A stretch of DNA of 64,000 nt. Source: Microbacterium azadirachtae. Lineage in GTDB: Bacteria > Actinomycetota > Actinomycetes > Actinomycetales > Microbacteriaceae. Within the stretch, counting starts at the first letter, position 1; the number at the start of each line of letters is the position of its first letter. The position numbers were made by a program, and so were the translations under genes. The stretch is from NCBI RefSeq assembly GCF_000956505.1, contig NZ_JYIX01000040.1, positions 310,001 to 374,000 of the forward strand, given 5' to 3'. Positions 35,333-43,327 of the stretch are shown here, in pieces. A model generated the notes under the pieces. It was not told the DNA's origin. It was given only the letters and a program-made list of their open reading frames with translations, and did not search any database.

Positions 35333-36670
35333 ATGAGCGCCTCCATGTATTCCCCCGCACCGCGCGGACGCTGGTCCGCGCCGCTCGCCGCAGGCACCCT
35401 GAACGCGCGGCTGCGCGTGCCGGGATCCAAGTCGCTCACCAACCGCGAGCTCGTGCTCGCAGCGATCGCGGACGCGCCGGGACTCGTCTCGGCTCCTCTG
35501 CACTCGGACGACTCCGCCCGGATGATCGACGCCCTGCGCGCCCTCGGCGTCGGGGTCGAGGAGCAGCCGGGCACGGGCGGGTTCGGACCCGACCTCCGGA
35601 TCACCCCCGCGCGGCTCACCGGCGGCACCACGGTCGACTGCGGTCAGGCCGGCACCGTCATGCGCTTCATCGCACCGCTCGCGGGACTCGCCCGCGGCGA
35701 CGTGCTGCTGACCGCGCACGAGACGGCGCTGCACCGCCCGATGGGCGCCATGATCCATGCGCTGCGCGACCTCGGTGTCGACATCGAGGACAACGGCAGC
35801 TGGTCCCTCCCCTTCACGATCCGCGGGCGCGGCCACATCCGCGGCGGTCGCGTGGAGATCGATGCCTCCGCATCCAGCCAGTTCGTCTCGGGCCTGCTGC
35901 TCGCCGCGCCGCGCTTCGACGTGGGCCTGCACCTGGTTCACACCGGCGAGCGGCTCCCGAGCATGCCGCACATCGACATGACCGTCGAGGCCCTGACCCG
36001 CCGCGGGATCAAGGTCTCCCGTCCGGCGCCGGGGGAATGGATGGTCGAGGGCGGCGTGCCGCGCTCCAGGGAGATCGCGATCGAACCGGACCTTTCCAAC
36101 GCCGCGCCGTTCCTCGCGGCCGCGCTCGTCGCCGGCGGCGAGGTCTCGGTCGAGGGGTGGCCCGCGCGCTCCACCCAGCCGGGCGCCCTGCTGCCGGAGC
36201 TGCTGGCGCACCTCGGCGCCGAGGTCCGCCGGGCCGATGGCGTGCTCACCGTGCGCGGCACCGGTCGTATCCGCGGCGGCGAGTTCGACCTGTCCGCCGC
36301 CGGCGAGCTCGCGCCGACGTTCGTGGGCCTCGCCGCTCTGGCCGACGCGCCCACCGCGATCACCGGCATCGGCCACATCCGCCTGCACGAGACCGACCGG
36401 ATCGCCGCGCTCGCCGGCAACCTGCGCGCGCTCGGCGGAGAGGCCGAGGAGCTCGAGGACGGCATCCGCATCGTCCCCGCCGCGCTGCAGGCCGGCACCT
36501 GGCCCGCGCATCACGATCACCGCATGGCCACCACGGGCGCGCTCATCGGCCTGCGCGTGCCGGGCGTCGAGATCGACGAGATCGGCACCACGGCGAAGAC
36601 CCTGCCCGAGTTCACCCAGCTGTGGGAGCGTCTGCTCGCCGCCGACGCCACGGGGAGCGCCCGCGCGTGA
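35333..36670 (+). CDS. aroA: 3-phosphoshikimate 1-carboxyvinyltransferase (EPSP synthase)
   Basis: A 445-residue shikimate-pathway enzyme that joins PEP to shikimate-3-phosphate. The N-terminal PGSKSLTNRELVLAAIA near residue 29 and CGQAGTVMRFIAPLA near 103 bind the substrates, HTGERLPSMPHIDMT and HETDRIAALAGNLRALG are conserved, and HHDHRMA closes the second domain. The glyphosate-contact segment here is QAGTVMRF rather than the class I NAGTAMRP type, as in other actinobacteria. TAGGGT at 35319-35324 may be its -10. The rsgA gene overlaps its stop. Confidence 0.96.
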   Translation: MSASMYSPAPRGRWSAPLAAGTLNARLRVPGSKSLTNRELVLAAIADAPGLVSAPLHSDDSARMIDALRALGVGVEEQPGTGGFGPDLRITPARLTGGTTVDCGQAGTVMRFIAPLAGLARGDVLLTAHETALHRPMGAMIHALRDLGVDIEDNGSWSLPFTIRGRGHIRGGRVEIDASASSQFVSGLLLAAPRFDVGLHLVHTGERLPSMPHIDMTVEALTRRGIKVSRPAPGEWMVEGGVPRSREIAIEPDLSNAAPFLAAALVAGGEVSVEGWPARSTQPGALLPELLAHLGAEVRRADGVLTVRGTGRIRGGEFDLSAAGELAPTFVGLAALADAPTAITGIGHIRLHETDRIAALAGNLRALGGEAEELEDGIRIVPAALQAGTWPAHHDHRMATTGALIGLRVPGVEIDEIGTTAKTLPEFTQLWERLLAADATGSARA

Positions 36671-37728
36671 GCTGGCTGGACGACGACGGCGACGACGAGC
36701 TCGACGACTTCGACGAGTCCCAGATCCGGATGCGGCCCAATCCGAAGGCCAATCGCCCGCGCACCAAGCGGCGCCCCGCGCACAGCGACGCCGAGATCGG
36801 GCGCGTGCTGGGGGTCGATCGCGGCCGCTACACCGTGCTGCTCGGGGAAGGCGGCGACGCGGAAGACGAGCGCACGATCACCGCGGCGCGCGCCAGAGAG
36901 CTGCGCCGCACCCCGATCGTCACCGGCGACGCCGCGCGGGTGGTCGGTGATGTCTCGGGCGAGGACGGCTCCCTGGGCCGGATCGTCGGCATCCTCGAGC
37001 GATCCTCGCTGCTGCGCCGCAGCGCCGACGACACCGATCAGGTGGAACGGGTCATCGTCGCCAACGCCGACCAGATGCTGATCGTGGTCGCCGCGGCGGA
37101 CCCTGAGCCCCGTGAGCGCCTGGTGGACCGCTACCTGGTCGCGGCGCTCGACGCGGGGATCCGCCCGCTGCTCGTGGTCACCAAGACGGATCTGGCGGAT
37201 CCGTCCGAGTTCCTGAAGCACTTCGAGGGTCTGGATCTCCAGGTGTTCACGAGCGCCCAGGGCGAGATGCCGGTGGACGAGATCGGCATGGCGCTCATCG
37301 GGCATTCCACCGTGTTCGTCGGACATTCCGGCGTCGGCAAGTCCACGCTCGTGAACGCACTGGTCCCGGGGGCCCGACGCGCCACCGGGCACGTGAACGA
37401 GGTCACCGGCCGGGGAAGGCACACCTCCTCGTCGACCGTGTCGCTGCGCTACGTCGCCCCTCCTCTCACCCCCGGGTCGGGCTGGGTGATCGACACCCCC
37501 GGCGTCCGCTCCTTCGGGCTGGGGCACGTGGAACCGCAGAACATCCTCGCCGCCTTCACCGAGCTCGCGGCGATCGCGGAGAACTGTCCGCGCGGCTGCA
37601 CGCACCGGGCGGACGCCGAGGACTGCGCGCTCAACGAGGCCGCGGCCGACGGCGCGCTCGGAGAGCCGGGCCTGGCGCGGCTGGAATCCCTGCAGCGGCT
37701 GCTCGCGACCTTCGCGGACAAGCTCTGA
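36667..37728 (+). CDS. rsgA: Ribosome small subunit-dependent GTPase A
   Basis: A 353-residue circularly permuted GTPase that helps mature the 30S subunit. The motif order proves the permutation: G4 TKTD at 172-175, G1 GHSGVGKS at 219-226, then G3 DTPG at 276-279. An OB-fold precedes it, and a C-terminal zinc knuckle starts at Cys307 (CPRGCTHRADAEDC). The N-terminal 30 residues are strongly acidic, then basic. GTG 36667 overlaps the aroA stop (GTGA), so the two are translationally coupled. Confidence 0.96.
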   Translation: MSWLDDDGDDELDDFDESQIRMRPNPKANRPRTKRRPAHSDAEIGRVLGVDRGRYTVLLGEGGDAEDERTITAARARELRRTPIVTGDAARVVGDVSGEDGSLGRIVGILERSSLLRRSADDTDQVERVIVANADQMLIVVAAADPEPRERLVDRYLVAALDAGIRPLLVVTKTDLADPSEFLKHFEGLDLQVFTSAQGEMPVDEIGMALIGHSTVFVGHSGVGKSTLVNALVPGARRATGHVNEVTGRGRHTSSSTVSLRYVAPPLTPGSGWVIDTPGVRSFGLGHVEPQNILAAFTELAAIAENCPRGCTHRADAEDCALNEAAADGALGEPGLARLESLQRLLATFADKL

Positions 37729-37753
37729 GCGGATCCGCTCCGTGGCATGCGGG

Positions 37754-37765
37754 TAGCCTGGAGGG
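37754..37765 (+). promoter_or_regulatory. -10 element for leaderless bcp transcript
   Basis: TAGCCT at 37754-37759 lies exactly six bases before GTG 37766. The GGAGGG between them is too close to the start to act as a ribosome-binding site, so a leaderless message is likely. Confidence 0.5.
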
Positions 37766-38242
37766 GTGACTGCGCAGCGCCTCGAACCCGGATCCCCCGC
37801 CCCCGACTTCACCCTGCAGAACCAGGACGGCGCGTCCGTCTCGCTGCACGACCTGCGCGGCAGGAACGTCATCCTGTACTTCTACCCGGCTGCGATGACG
37901 CCCGGTTGCACGACCGAGGCCTGCGATTTCCGCGACAGTCTCGCCTCGCTGCAGGGCGCCGGGTACACGGTGCTGGGCGTCTCCCGCGACGACGTGGCGA
38001 AGCTCGCGCAGTTCGCCGAGCGCGACGCGCTCTCCTTCCCGCTGCTGAGCGACGCCGACCTGGCCGTCCACCACGCCTACGGCGTCTGGGGCGAGAAGAA
38101 GAACTACGGCAAGGTGATCCAGGGCGTGATCCGCTCGACCTTCGTCATCGACGAGGACGGCGTGATCGCGCACGCCCTCTACAACGTCAAGGCCACGGGC
38201 CACGTCGCCCGCATCCGCAAGCTCGTGGGGCTCGCCGCGTAA
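37766..38242 (+). CDS. bcp: Thioredoxin-dependent peroxiredoxin (Bcp/PrxQ)
   Basis: A 158-residue peroxiredoxin that reduces H2O2 and organic peroxides using thioredoxin. TPGCTTEACDFRDS contains the peroxidatic Cys48 and the resolving Cys53, spaced by five as in alpha-type BCP. The C-terminal KATGHVARIRKLV helix is complete. Start GTG 37766 appears leaderless. It lies near sigH, whose regulon in relatives includes thioredoxin-linked genes. Confidence 0.95.
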   Translation: MTAQRLEPGSPAPDFTLQNQDGASVSLHDLRGRNVILYFYPAAMTPGCTTEACDFRDSLASLQGAGYTVLGVSRDDVAKLAQFAERDALSFPLLSDADLAVHHAYGVWGEKKNYGKVIQGVIRSTFVIDEDGVIAHALYNVKATGHVARIRKLVGLAA

Positions 38243-38248
38243 CGCGCG

Positions 38249-38659
38249 TCAGTCGTTCTCCTGCTCGGCGTCGGCGCTCCGGCGTGCTTCGGCACCCGCG
38301 CGCCGCGTCAACAGGAACAGCAGCACCGCGCCGATCGCACCGGGGATCAGCAGCGCGAGCACGAACACGACAGGGAACGGCTGCACCGTCAGAGCGCTCA
38401 GCGCGACCGCGATCGCGAGGATCTGCACCACCATGCCACCGCTGCGCCCGAATGAGCGCCCGCGCAGCACGGCGAAGGCCAGTGCGGCGAGTCCGACGGC
38501 CCCCACCGCGCTGAGCCCGATCAGCCCGAGGGCGGAGGGCAGCGACGTCGCGGCCCCCGAGCTCAGGCCGAACACCTCCATGAGGGTGACCACGAGCAGT
38601 GCCGCCGCTTCCAGAGCGAGCACGGCCGCCGCCGCGATGGTCAGTCTCGACGGGCGCAT
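38249..38659 (-). CDS. Small membrane protein, function unknown
   Basis: A 136-residue protein with four hydrophobic segments (about residues 7-27, 42-62, 80-97 and 100-121) and a charged cytoplasmic C-terminus (RRAGAEARRSADAEQEND). ATG 38659 has AGGAG six bases upstream. No family is recognised; many actinobacteria carry similar small four-helix proteins next to bcp. It converges on bcp. Confidence 0.7.
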   Translation of the reverse strand: MRPSRLTIAAAAVLALEAAALLVVTLMEVFGLSSGAATSLPSALGLIGLSAVGAVGLAALAFAVLRGRSFGRSGGMVVQILAIAVALSALTVQPFPVVFVLALLIPGAIGAVLLFLLTRRAGAEARRSADAEQEND

Positions 38660-38910
38660 GCGGGCTCCTGAGGGGTGTCTGGGGCGATGGCGTTCGCTCG
38701 AGGTTCGCCTCCCGTTCACACGGAGTGCAGAAAATCCTTGATCGTTCGCCTTTCATGTAAGAGAATAGATCACAGCCATGTGCTCCCACAGCGGCGTGGG
38801 GCGAGCATCCGCTCGCATCACCGATGGGCGTCGACCCCCCGAACGCCGCCTACGAATTCCGGGCACGCGAAATTCGCGCGCCCATGACATTTCCACACTG
38901 AGGAGCCCCC
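38660..38910. other. Intergenic region upstream of whiB1
   Basis: About 250 bp between the divergent membrane-protein gene and whiB1. It holds a relatively A/T-rich stretch at 38726-38775 that includes AATAGAT, a likely promoter zone for whiB1, and GAGGAG at 38901-38906 as its ribosome-binding site. No gene is seen in it. Confidence 0.4.
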
Positions 38911-39159
38911 ATGGATTGGCGCGACAAGGCCGCCTGCCTCACCGTCGACCCCGAACTGTTCTTCCCCGTCGGGAACACCGGTCCGGCCGTCGATCAGATC
39001 GAGAAGGCGAAGGCCGTGTGCGCCCGGTGCACCGTCACCGAGGTCTGCCTGCAGTACGCCCTCGAGTCCAGCCAGGATTCGGGCGTGTGGGGCGGACTCA
39101 GCGAGGATGAGCGCCGCGCCCTCAAGCGCCGCGCCGCTCGCGCCCGCCGCGCCGGCTGA
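38911..39159 (+). CDS. whiB1: WhiB family iron-sulfur transcriptional regulator, WhiB1-like
   Basis: An 82-residue WhiB protein. Four cysteines (9, 37, 40 and 46) should hold a [4Fe-4S] cluster, followed by the GVWGG turn and a basic DNA-binding tail (RRALKRRAARARRAG). It is close to mycobacterial WhiB1 along its length, including the DPELFFPVGN segment. WhiB1 binds region 4 of the housekeeping sigma factor, is essential in mycobacteria and senses nitric oxide through its cluster. It is a single gene next to the PdtaS-like kinase, the same neighbourhood as in Mycobacterium. Confidence 0.94.
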   Translation: MDWRDKAACLTVDPELFFPVGNTGPAVDQIEKAKAVCARCTVTEVCLQYALESSQDSGVWGGLSEDERRALKRRAARARRAG

Positions 39160-39288
39160 TACCCGGCCAGACGCAGATTCAGGACGAGCGAGCAGCCCGC
39201 AGGCTTCGGCTCGGACCGTCGCGCGGTCCTCGCTCAGCCATGAGTCGGCACGTCGCAGGTCCGCGTCGCGGACGAGCGTCGTGTCGAC

Positions 39289-40773
39289 TCAGCCGTTCAC
39301 CCAGCGCATGGGGAGGTCGATCGTGACCGTCGTCCCCTCGCCGTCAGAGCCCTCCCACACGATCGTCCCGCCGAGCTCGCCCTGAATGAGCGTGCGGATG
39401 ATCTGCGTGCCGAGGCCCTGACCGATCCGCCCCTCCGGCAGACCGTGTCCGGTGTCGCGGACGATCACGCGCAGGTTCTCATCGGTGCGCTGCGCCTCGA
39501 TGGTGACCAGGCCCTCCTGACCCGCGAGACCATGCTCGACGGCGTTGGTGACGACCTCGGTGAGGGCGAGCGCCAGCGGCGTCGCGTATTCGCTCGGCAG
39601 CACGCCGAACCGCCCCGTCGACTGAGTGCGCGCCCGCGTGTTGGGGGCGGACGCCACCTCCGCGACGAGCTTCAGCACGCGCGCGAACACCTCGTCGAAG
39701 TCGACCTTCTGCGCGAGCCCGCCCGCAAGCGTGTCGTGCACGACGGCGATCGACTCGACGCGGCGCATGGCCTGGGTCAACGCGTCGCGCGCCTCCTCGG
39801 AATGCGTGCGGCGGGCCTGGATCCGCAACAGGGACGCGACCGTCTGCAGGTTGTTCTTCACCCGGTGGTGGATCTCGCGGATCGTCGCATCCTTGGTGAT
39901 GAGCTCCTGCTCCTGGTGGCGCAGCTCCGACACGTCGCGGCACAGCACGATCGCGCCGATCCGGGTGCCGTGATCCTTGAGCGGGATGGCGCGCAGCGAG
40001 ACCGTGACCCCTCGCGCCTCCACATCGGTGCGCCAGGGCGCGCGCCCCGTCACCACGACGGGCAGAGACTCGTCGACCTGCCGCGAGGGCGGGACGATGC
40101 GCGTCGTGACCTCGACCAGGGACTCCCCCTCGAGCTCCTCGTCGAAGCCCATCCGATTGAAGGCGCTCAGCGCGTTCGGGCTGGCGAACGTGACGACGCC
40201 GTCGACGTCGATGCGGATCAGGCCGTCGGAGGCGCGCGGGGCGCCGCGGCGCGGCGAGGTCGGCGCGGACAGGTCGGGGAACGCCCCGCTCGAGATCATG
40301 CGGAACAGGTCGTCCGCGGCTTCGTTGAACGTGATCTGCTGCCGGGAGGGCGTGCGCGCCTCGCCGAGGTTCGTGTGGCGGGTGAGCACACCGACCGGGC
40401 GCGTGCGCTCGCCGTCTTTGCCGCGGGTGCGGACGATCGGCACGGCCCGCACCCTGGTGGGCGTCTCCTCGAACCAGTCGGGATTCGCCGAGTCCACGAT
40501 CTCGGCCGTGTCGAAAGCGCCCTGCACCTGGGTGCGCCACTGCGGCCGCACCCGCTCCCCCACGATGTCGCGGTAGAACAGGGTCGCCGCGCCGCTGGGG
40601 CGGGTGTGCGCGACCGCGATGAAGGATCCGTCGGCGGTCGCGATCCAGATCACGATGTCCGCGGAGGCCAGATCCGCCAGCAGCTGCCCGTCGCTCGCGA
40701 GTCGGTGCAGCCATTCGACGTCTTCGTCTTCGAGGCAGCCCTGGGCCTGGGCGAGATCACTGAGTGTCGACAC
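39289..40773 (-). CDS. Sensor histidine kinase, PdtaS-like
   Basis: A 494-residue soluble kinase with an N-terminal GAF domain (residues about 25-150), a PAS domain (about 185-285), a HisKA_2 dimerisation helix with the phospho-acceptor pair His302-His303 in EIHHRVKNN, and an HATPase domain (EVVTNAVEHGL, DTGHGLPEG, GLGTQII). It has no membrane segment. In mycobacteria PdtaS phosphorylates the antitermination-type regulator PdtaR, which is encoded elsewhere. Position beside whiB1 supports orthology. Confidence 0.93.
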   Translation of the reverse strand: MSTLSDLAQAQGCLEDEDVEWLHRLASDGQLLADLASADIVIWIATADGSFIAVAHTRPSGAATLFYRDIVGERVRPQWRTQVQGAFDTAEIVDSANPDWFEETPTRVRAVPIVRTRGKDGERTRPVGVLTRHTNLGEARTPSRQQITFNEAADDLFRMISSGAFPDLSAPTSPRRGAPRASDGLIRIDVDGVVTFASPNALSAFNRMGFDEELEGESLVEVTTRIVPPSRQVDESLPVVVTGRAPWRTDVEARGVTVSLRAIPLKDHGTRIGAIVLCRDVSELRHQEQELITKDATIREIHHRVKNNLQTVASLLRIQARRTHSEEARDALTQAMRRVESIAVVHDTLAGGLAQKVDFDEVFARVLKLVAEVASAPNTRARTQSTGRFGVLPSEYATPLALALTEVVTNAVEHGLAGQEGLVTIEAQRTDENLRVIVRDTGHGLPEGRIGQGLGTQIIRTLIQGELGGTIVWEGSDGEGTTVTIDLPMRWVNG

Positions 40774-40858
40774 CCTATACAGCCTAAGGCGTATCCCCGG
40801 CCCGGCACGCGCGAGCCGGGGCGGCAGGCGCGCGGGCCAGAGCGTCGCCGGATCGCGC

Positions 40859-41245
40859 TCAGAGCATGGCCAGCGACGTGGCCCGCCAGCGCCGATCCAG
40901 CCCCTCCAGCCGGACCGCGACGGCCCTCGTGCGACCGGGGGTCTGCACGATCAGGGTGGCCTCGACGATGCCGTCCGCCGGCGAGGACACGTGCGTGGAC
41001 AGGATGCGGAACACAGGCCTCGCCGGAGCCACCCCGCGCGCGCTCCGCGCCCTGGCCGACAGGTTCGCGCGCGTCGTGAGCACGATGAACGCGTCCTCCG
41101 CGAACCAGCGCGCGAGCTGATCCGCCTCGCGCACTCCGGCCAGCACCTCGAGGACGCCGCGCGTCAGGCTCTGCAGAAGCGGAGTCGGATCAGGCAGCTC
41201 CGCGCTCGGCGTGGGCTGCGGCGCGAAATCCTCGAGCGTCATCAT
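40859..41245 (-). CDS. Rv3235-family protein
   Basis: A 128-residue protein matching the Rv3235 family of actinobacteria: an acidic/proline N-terminus, then LLQSLTRGVLEVLAGVREADQLARW and a compact beta-rich C-terminal half with VRLEGLDRRWRATSL. The fold looks NTF2/SnoaL-like. Function unknown; its gene lies near secA and whiB1 in many actinobacteria. GGGGGAG upstream of ATG 41245 is its ribosome-binding site. Confidence 0.78.
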   Translation of the reverse strand: MMTLEDFAPQPTPSAELPDPTPLLQSLTRGVLEVLAGVREADQLARWFAEDAFIVLTTRANLSARARSARGVAPARPVFRILSTHVSSPADGIVEATLIVQTPGRTRAVAVRLEGLDRRWRATSLAML

Positions 41246-41379
41246 CGGCGTTCTCCCCCTCGAGACTCGGATGGCGTGACTCGCAGTCGAGCACATCCGC
41301 ATGCGGAACGGGGCGGATCGGCCGAGGTGTGTGGAGAACCCGTATGCCGCCTGCGGGTGCATCCCCTAGCCTCGACGGC

Positions 41380-41976
41380 ATGGAATGGGACCGGCTGTTC
41401 GAAGATCTCGAGGACCAGGTGGCCTCCGGGTGGGAGGCGGAGCGCGCAGCCCTGGACGCCGAGACGGAGCGTCTGCGCGTCGCCCGGCTCGACCTGCGCA
41501 CTCGGCTGGGCGCGCTCGTGGACGAGGGTGCGACGCTCGCCGCCGTGCTGACCGATTCCACCCGAGTGCACGGCCGGCTGCGGGCGGTCGGCGCCGACTG
41601 GACGGCCGTGCAGCCGCAGGGCGCCCCCGGGATCGTGCTGCTGCCCTCGCACGCCGTGGAGCTGTGGGCGCTCGACCACGGGGCGCTGCTCAGCAGCAGC
41701 ACCGCCCCCGCGCCGCTCTCGCCGCTGCGCGAGCGGATGACGTTCGGGTTCGTGCTGCGGGACCTCGCCCGGCGCCGCAGCGGAGTGACGGTGCGCACCC
41801 GCTCCGGCACGGTGCTGGCAGGGACGATCGACCGCGCAGGCTCCGACCACCTCGATCTCGCGCTGCACGATGCGGGCTCGCCGCGGCGAGCACGAGCGGT
41901 CGCGGGATTCCGCATCCTGCCGTTCGCCTCGGTGCTCTCGCTCAGCACGGATGCTCCCGCCCCCGGCCTCGGCTGA
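41380..41976 (+). CDS. Conserved hypothetical protein
   Basis: A 198-residue protein with an N-terminal coiled-coil-like helix (about residues 1-45, rich in E, R and L) and a C-terminal small beta-domain (about 115-185, VTVRTRSGTVLAGTIDRAGSDHLDLAL) resembling an Sm-like/PRC barrel. No enzyme motif. ATG 41380 is preceded by TAGCCT (41367-41372) at seven bases, pointing to a leaderless message. It is divergent from the Rv3235-family gene and convergent with the HTH gene. Function unknown. Confidence 0.72.
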   Translation: MEWDRLFEDLEDQVASGWEAERAALDAETERLRVARLDLRTRLGALVDEGATLAAVLTDSTRVHGRLRAVGADWTAVQPQGAPGIVLLPSHAVELWALDHGALLSSSTAPAPLSPLRERMTFGFVLRDLARRRSGVTVRTRSGTVLAGTIDRAGSDHLDLALHDAGSPRRARAVAGFRILPFASVLSLSTDAPAPGLG

Positions 41977-42019
41977 AGAGCGCGCAACCGCTCCGCTCCC
42001 GCATGCCGAGCCCACTGCC

Positions 42020-42307
42020 CGAACGTGGTGGCCCCACATTCCGAGTCGTCCCCACCAGCGCACGCCATAGGCTCCGCTCACAGGGACGACCCGAACGTAG
42101 TTGCCCGCCATTCCGCGTCGTCCCCACCAGCGCACGCCATAGGCTCCGCTCACAGGGACGACCCGAACGTGGTGGCCCACATTCCGAGTCGTCCCCACCA
42201 GCGCACGCCATAGGCTCCGCTCACAGGGACGACCCGAACGTAGTTGCCCGCCATTCCGCGTCGTCCCTACCAGCGCACGCCATAGGCCCCGCTCATGGGG
42301 ACGACCC
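42020..42307. repeat. 72-bp tandem repeat, four copies, A-B-A-B
   Basis: Units begin CGAACGT at 42020, 42092, 42164 and 42235 (periods 72, 72, 71). Copies 1 and 3 share GTGGTGGCC and CCGAGTCG; copies 2 and 4 share GTAGTTGCC and CCGCGTCG, so the true period is about 144 bp. Each unit holds an inverted repeat (GTCGTCCC with GGGACGAC) around the shared core AGCGCACGCCATAGGC. With its flanks it fills the 358-bp gap between two convergent genes; no real gene is seen in it. Confidence 0.92.
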
Positions 42308-42334
42308 GGTCGTGGGCACGGGACGGCGGCGGGC

Positions 42335-42613
42335 TCACTCGCCGAGGCGGACGGGCGGACCCCACAGCTCGGGGAAGCTCGCCGCGTTGGCCTGACGCCA
42401 CAGCGCCCTGCGCCGCGCGTCCTCCGCCTGCTCCGCGAGGTATTCGGCGATCGAGGCCTCCTCGACCCGCCACACGGCGGGAGCGCCGAGTCTCGCTCCG
42501 CGCAGCCGGCTCTGCATGATGAGCTCGACGATCTCGTCGACCTGCACCCCGAGAAGCTCTGCCACCTGAGCCAGGGCGAGATAACGCACGGCAGGCGGGG
42601 ATGCGTCGGGCAT
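42335..42613 (-). CDS. Excisionase-like helix-turn-helix protein
   Basis: A 92-residue protein with one HTH (residues about 10-55: YLALAQVAELLGVQVDEIVELI, then AVWRVEEASIAEYL), of the MerR/excisionase-like HTH_17 type, and a short C-terminal tail. It probably binds DNA. The start ATG 42613 has GGAGG only one base away, so translation efficiency or the exact start is uncertain. Divergent from the SAF-domain gene; no integrase is nearby. Confidence 0.78.
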   Translation of the reverse strand: MPDASPPAVRYLALAQVAELLGVQVDEIVELIMQSRLRGARLGAPAVWRVEEASIAEYLAEQAEDARRRALWRQANAASFPELWGPPVRLGE

Positions 42614-42709
42614 GCCTCCATTGTGCTCCGCGTCGGTGCGGTCGAGCCAGAGGCCCGGACGCTGTGGATAACTTCCTCGCCCGCATCCGGATTCTGTGAC
42701 CATGGGCGG

Positions 42710-43327
42710 ATGACCACCGCACGCGCCGCTCGACGGCCCTGGACCGATCTGCGCTTCTTCATCGGCCTCGCCCTGATCGTCCTGTCGGTCGCAGGGGTCT
42801 GGCTGATCGTGGGCGCCGCGAAGCAGACCCGTCCCGCTCTGCAGGCGGTGCGCACGATCGTCCCCGGCGATCCGCTCACCTCCGCCGACGTGCGCGTGGT
42901 CGATGTCGTGCTCGGAACCGTCGGATCCGGCTATCTCACGCCTGCCACGCTCGAGCCGGGACTGATCGCGACCCGCACGATCGCCGAGGGCGAGCTCGTC
43001 CCGTCGACGGCCGCCGCCGGCTCCGACGAAGGACGCACCACCTCGGTCGTGGTGCGCAGCGCGGTGCCGGTCCCCGGCTCGATCGGCAGGGGCTCCGTGG
43101 TCGAGCTGTGGGCAGCCGATCCGCGCGCCGAGGGCAAGGGCTTCGACGCGCCGCGCGTGCTGCTGCCCGATGCGACCGTCGCCTCGGTCGACCGCGAGGA
43201 CGGTCCGCTGTCGGCGAAGTCCACGACGCTCGAACTCGTCGTGAGCCGGGCGAAGGTCGGCGAGGTGCTCGGAGCGCTGACCGCCGGATCCTCCCTGTCT
43301 GTGGTGCAGGTCGGAGCCCGCACGTGA
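42710..43327 (+). CDS. SAF-domain membrane protein (CpaB/RcpC-like)
   Basis: A 205-residue protein with one N-terminal membrane helix (residues about 20-42) and an extracellular SAF domain (VRTIVPGDPLTSADVRVVDV, TRTIAEGELV), followed by an RcpC-like region. CpaB/RcpC proteins belong to Flp/Tad pilus machines, but no other tad gene except the TadZ-like neighbour is present. Start ATG 42710. The next gene overlaps its stop (GTGA). Confidence 0.75.
   Translation: MTTARAARRPWTDLRFFIGLALIVLSVAGVWLIVGAAKQTRPALQAVRTIVPGDPLTSADVRVVDVVLGTVGSGYLTPATLEPGLIATRTIAEGELVPSTAAAGSDEGRTTSVVVRSAVPVPGSIGRGSVVELWAADPRAEGKGFDAPRVLLPDATVASVDREDGPLSAKSTTLELVVSRAKVGEVLGALTAGSSLSVVQVGART

Noticed and set aside
42020-42307. 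CRISPR-like array
   Set aside because: The units are contiguous with no unique spacers and no cas genes; it is a plain tandem repeat.
41242-42879. Long minus-strand open frame running through the 72-bp repeats
   Set aside because: All frames are open there because of G/C bias and a repeat period divisible by three; it is antisense to a better-supported gene and has no start signal.
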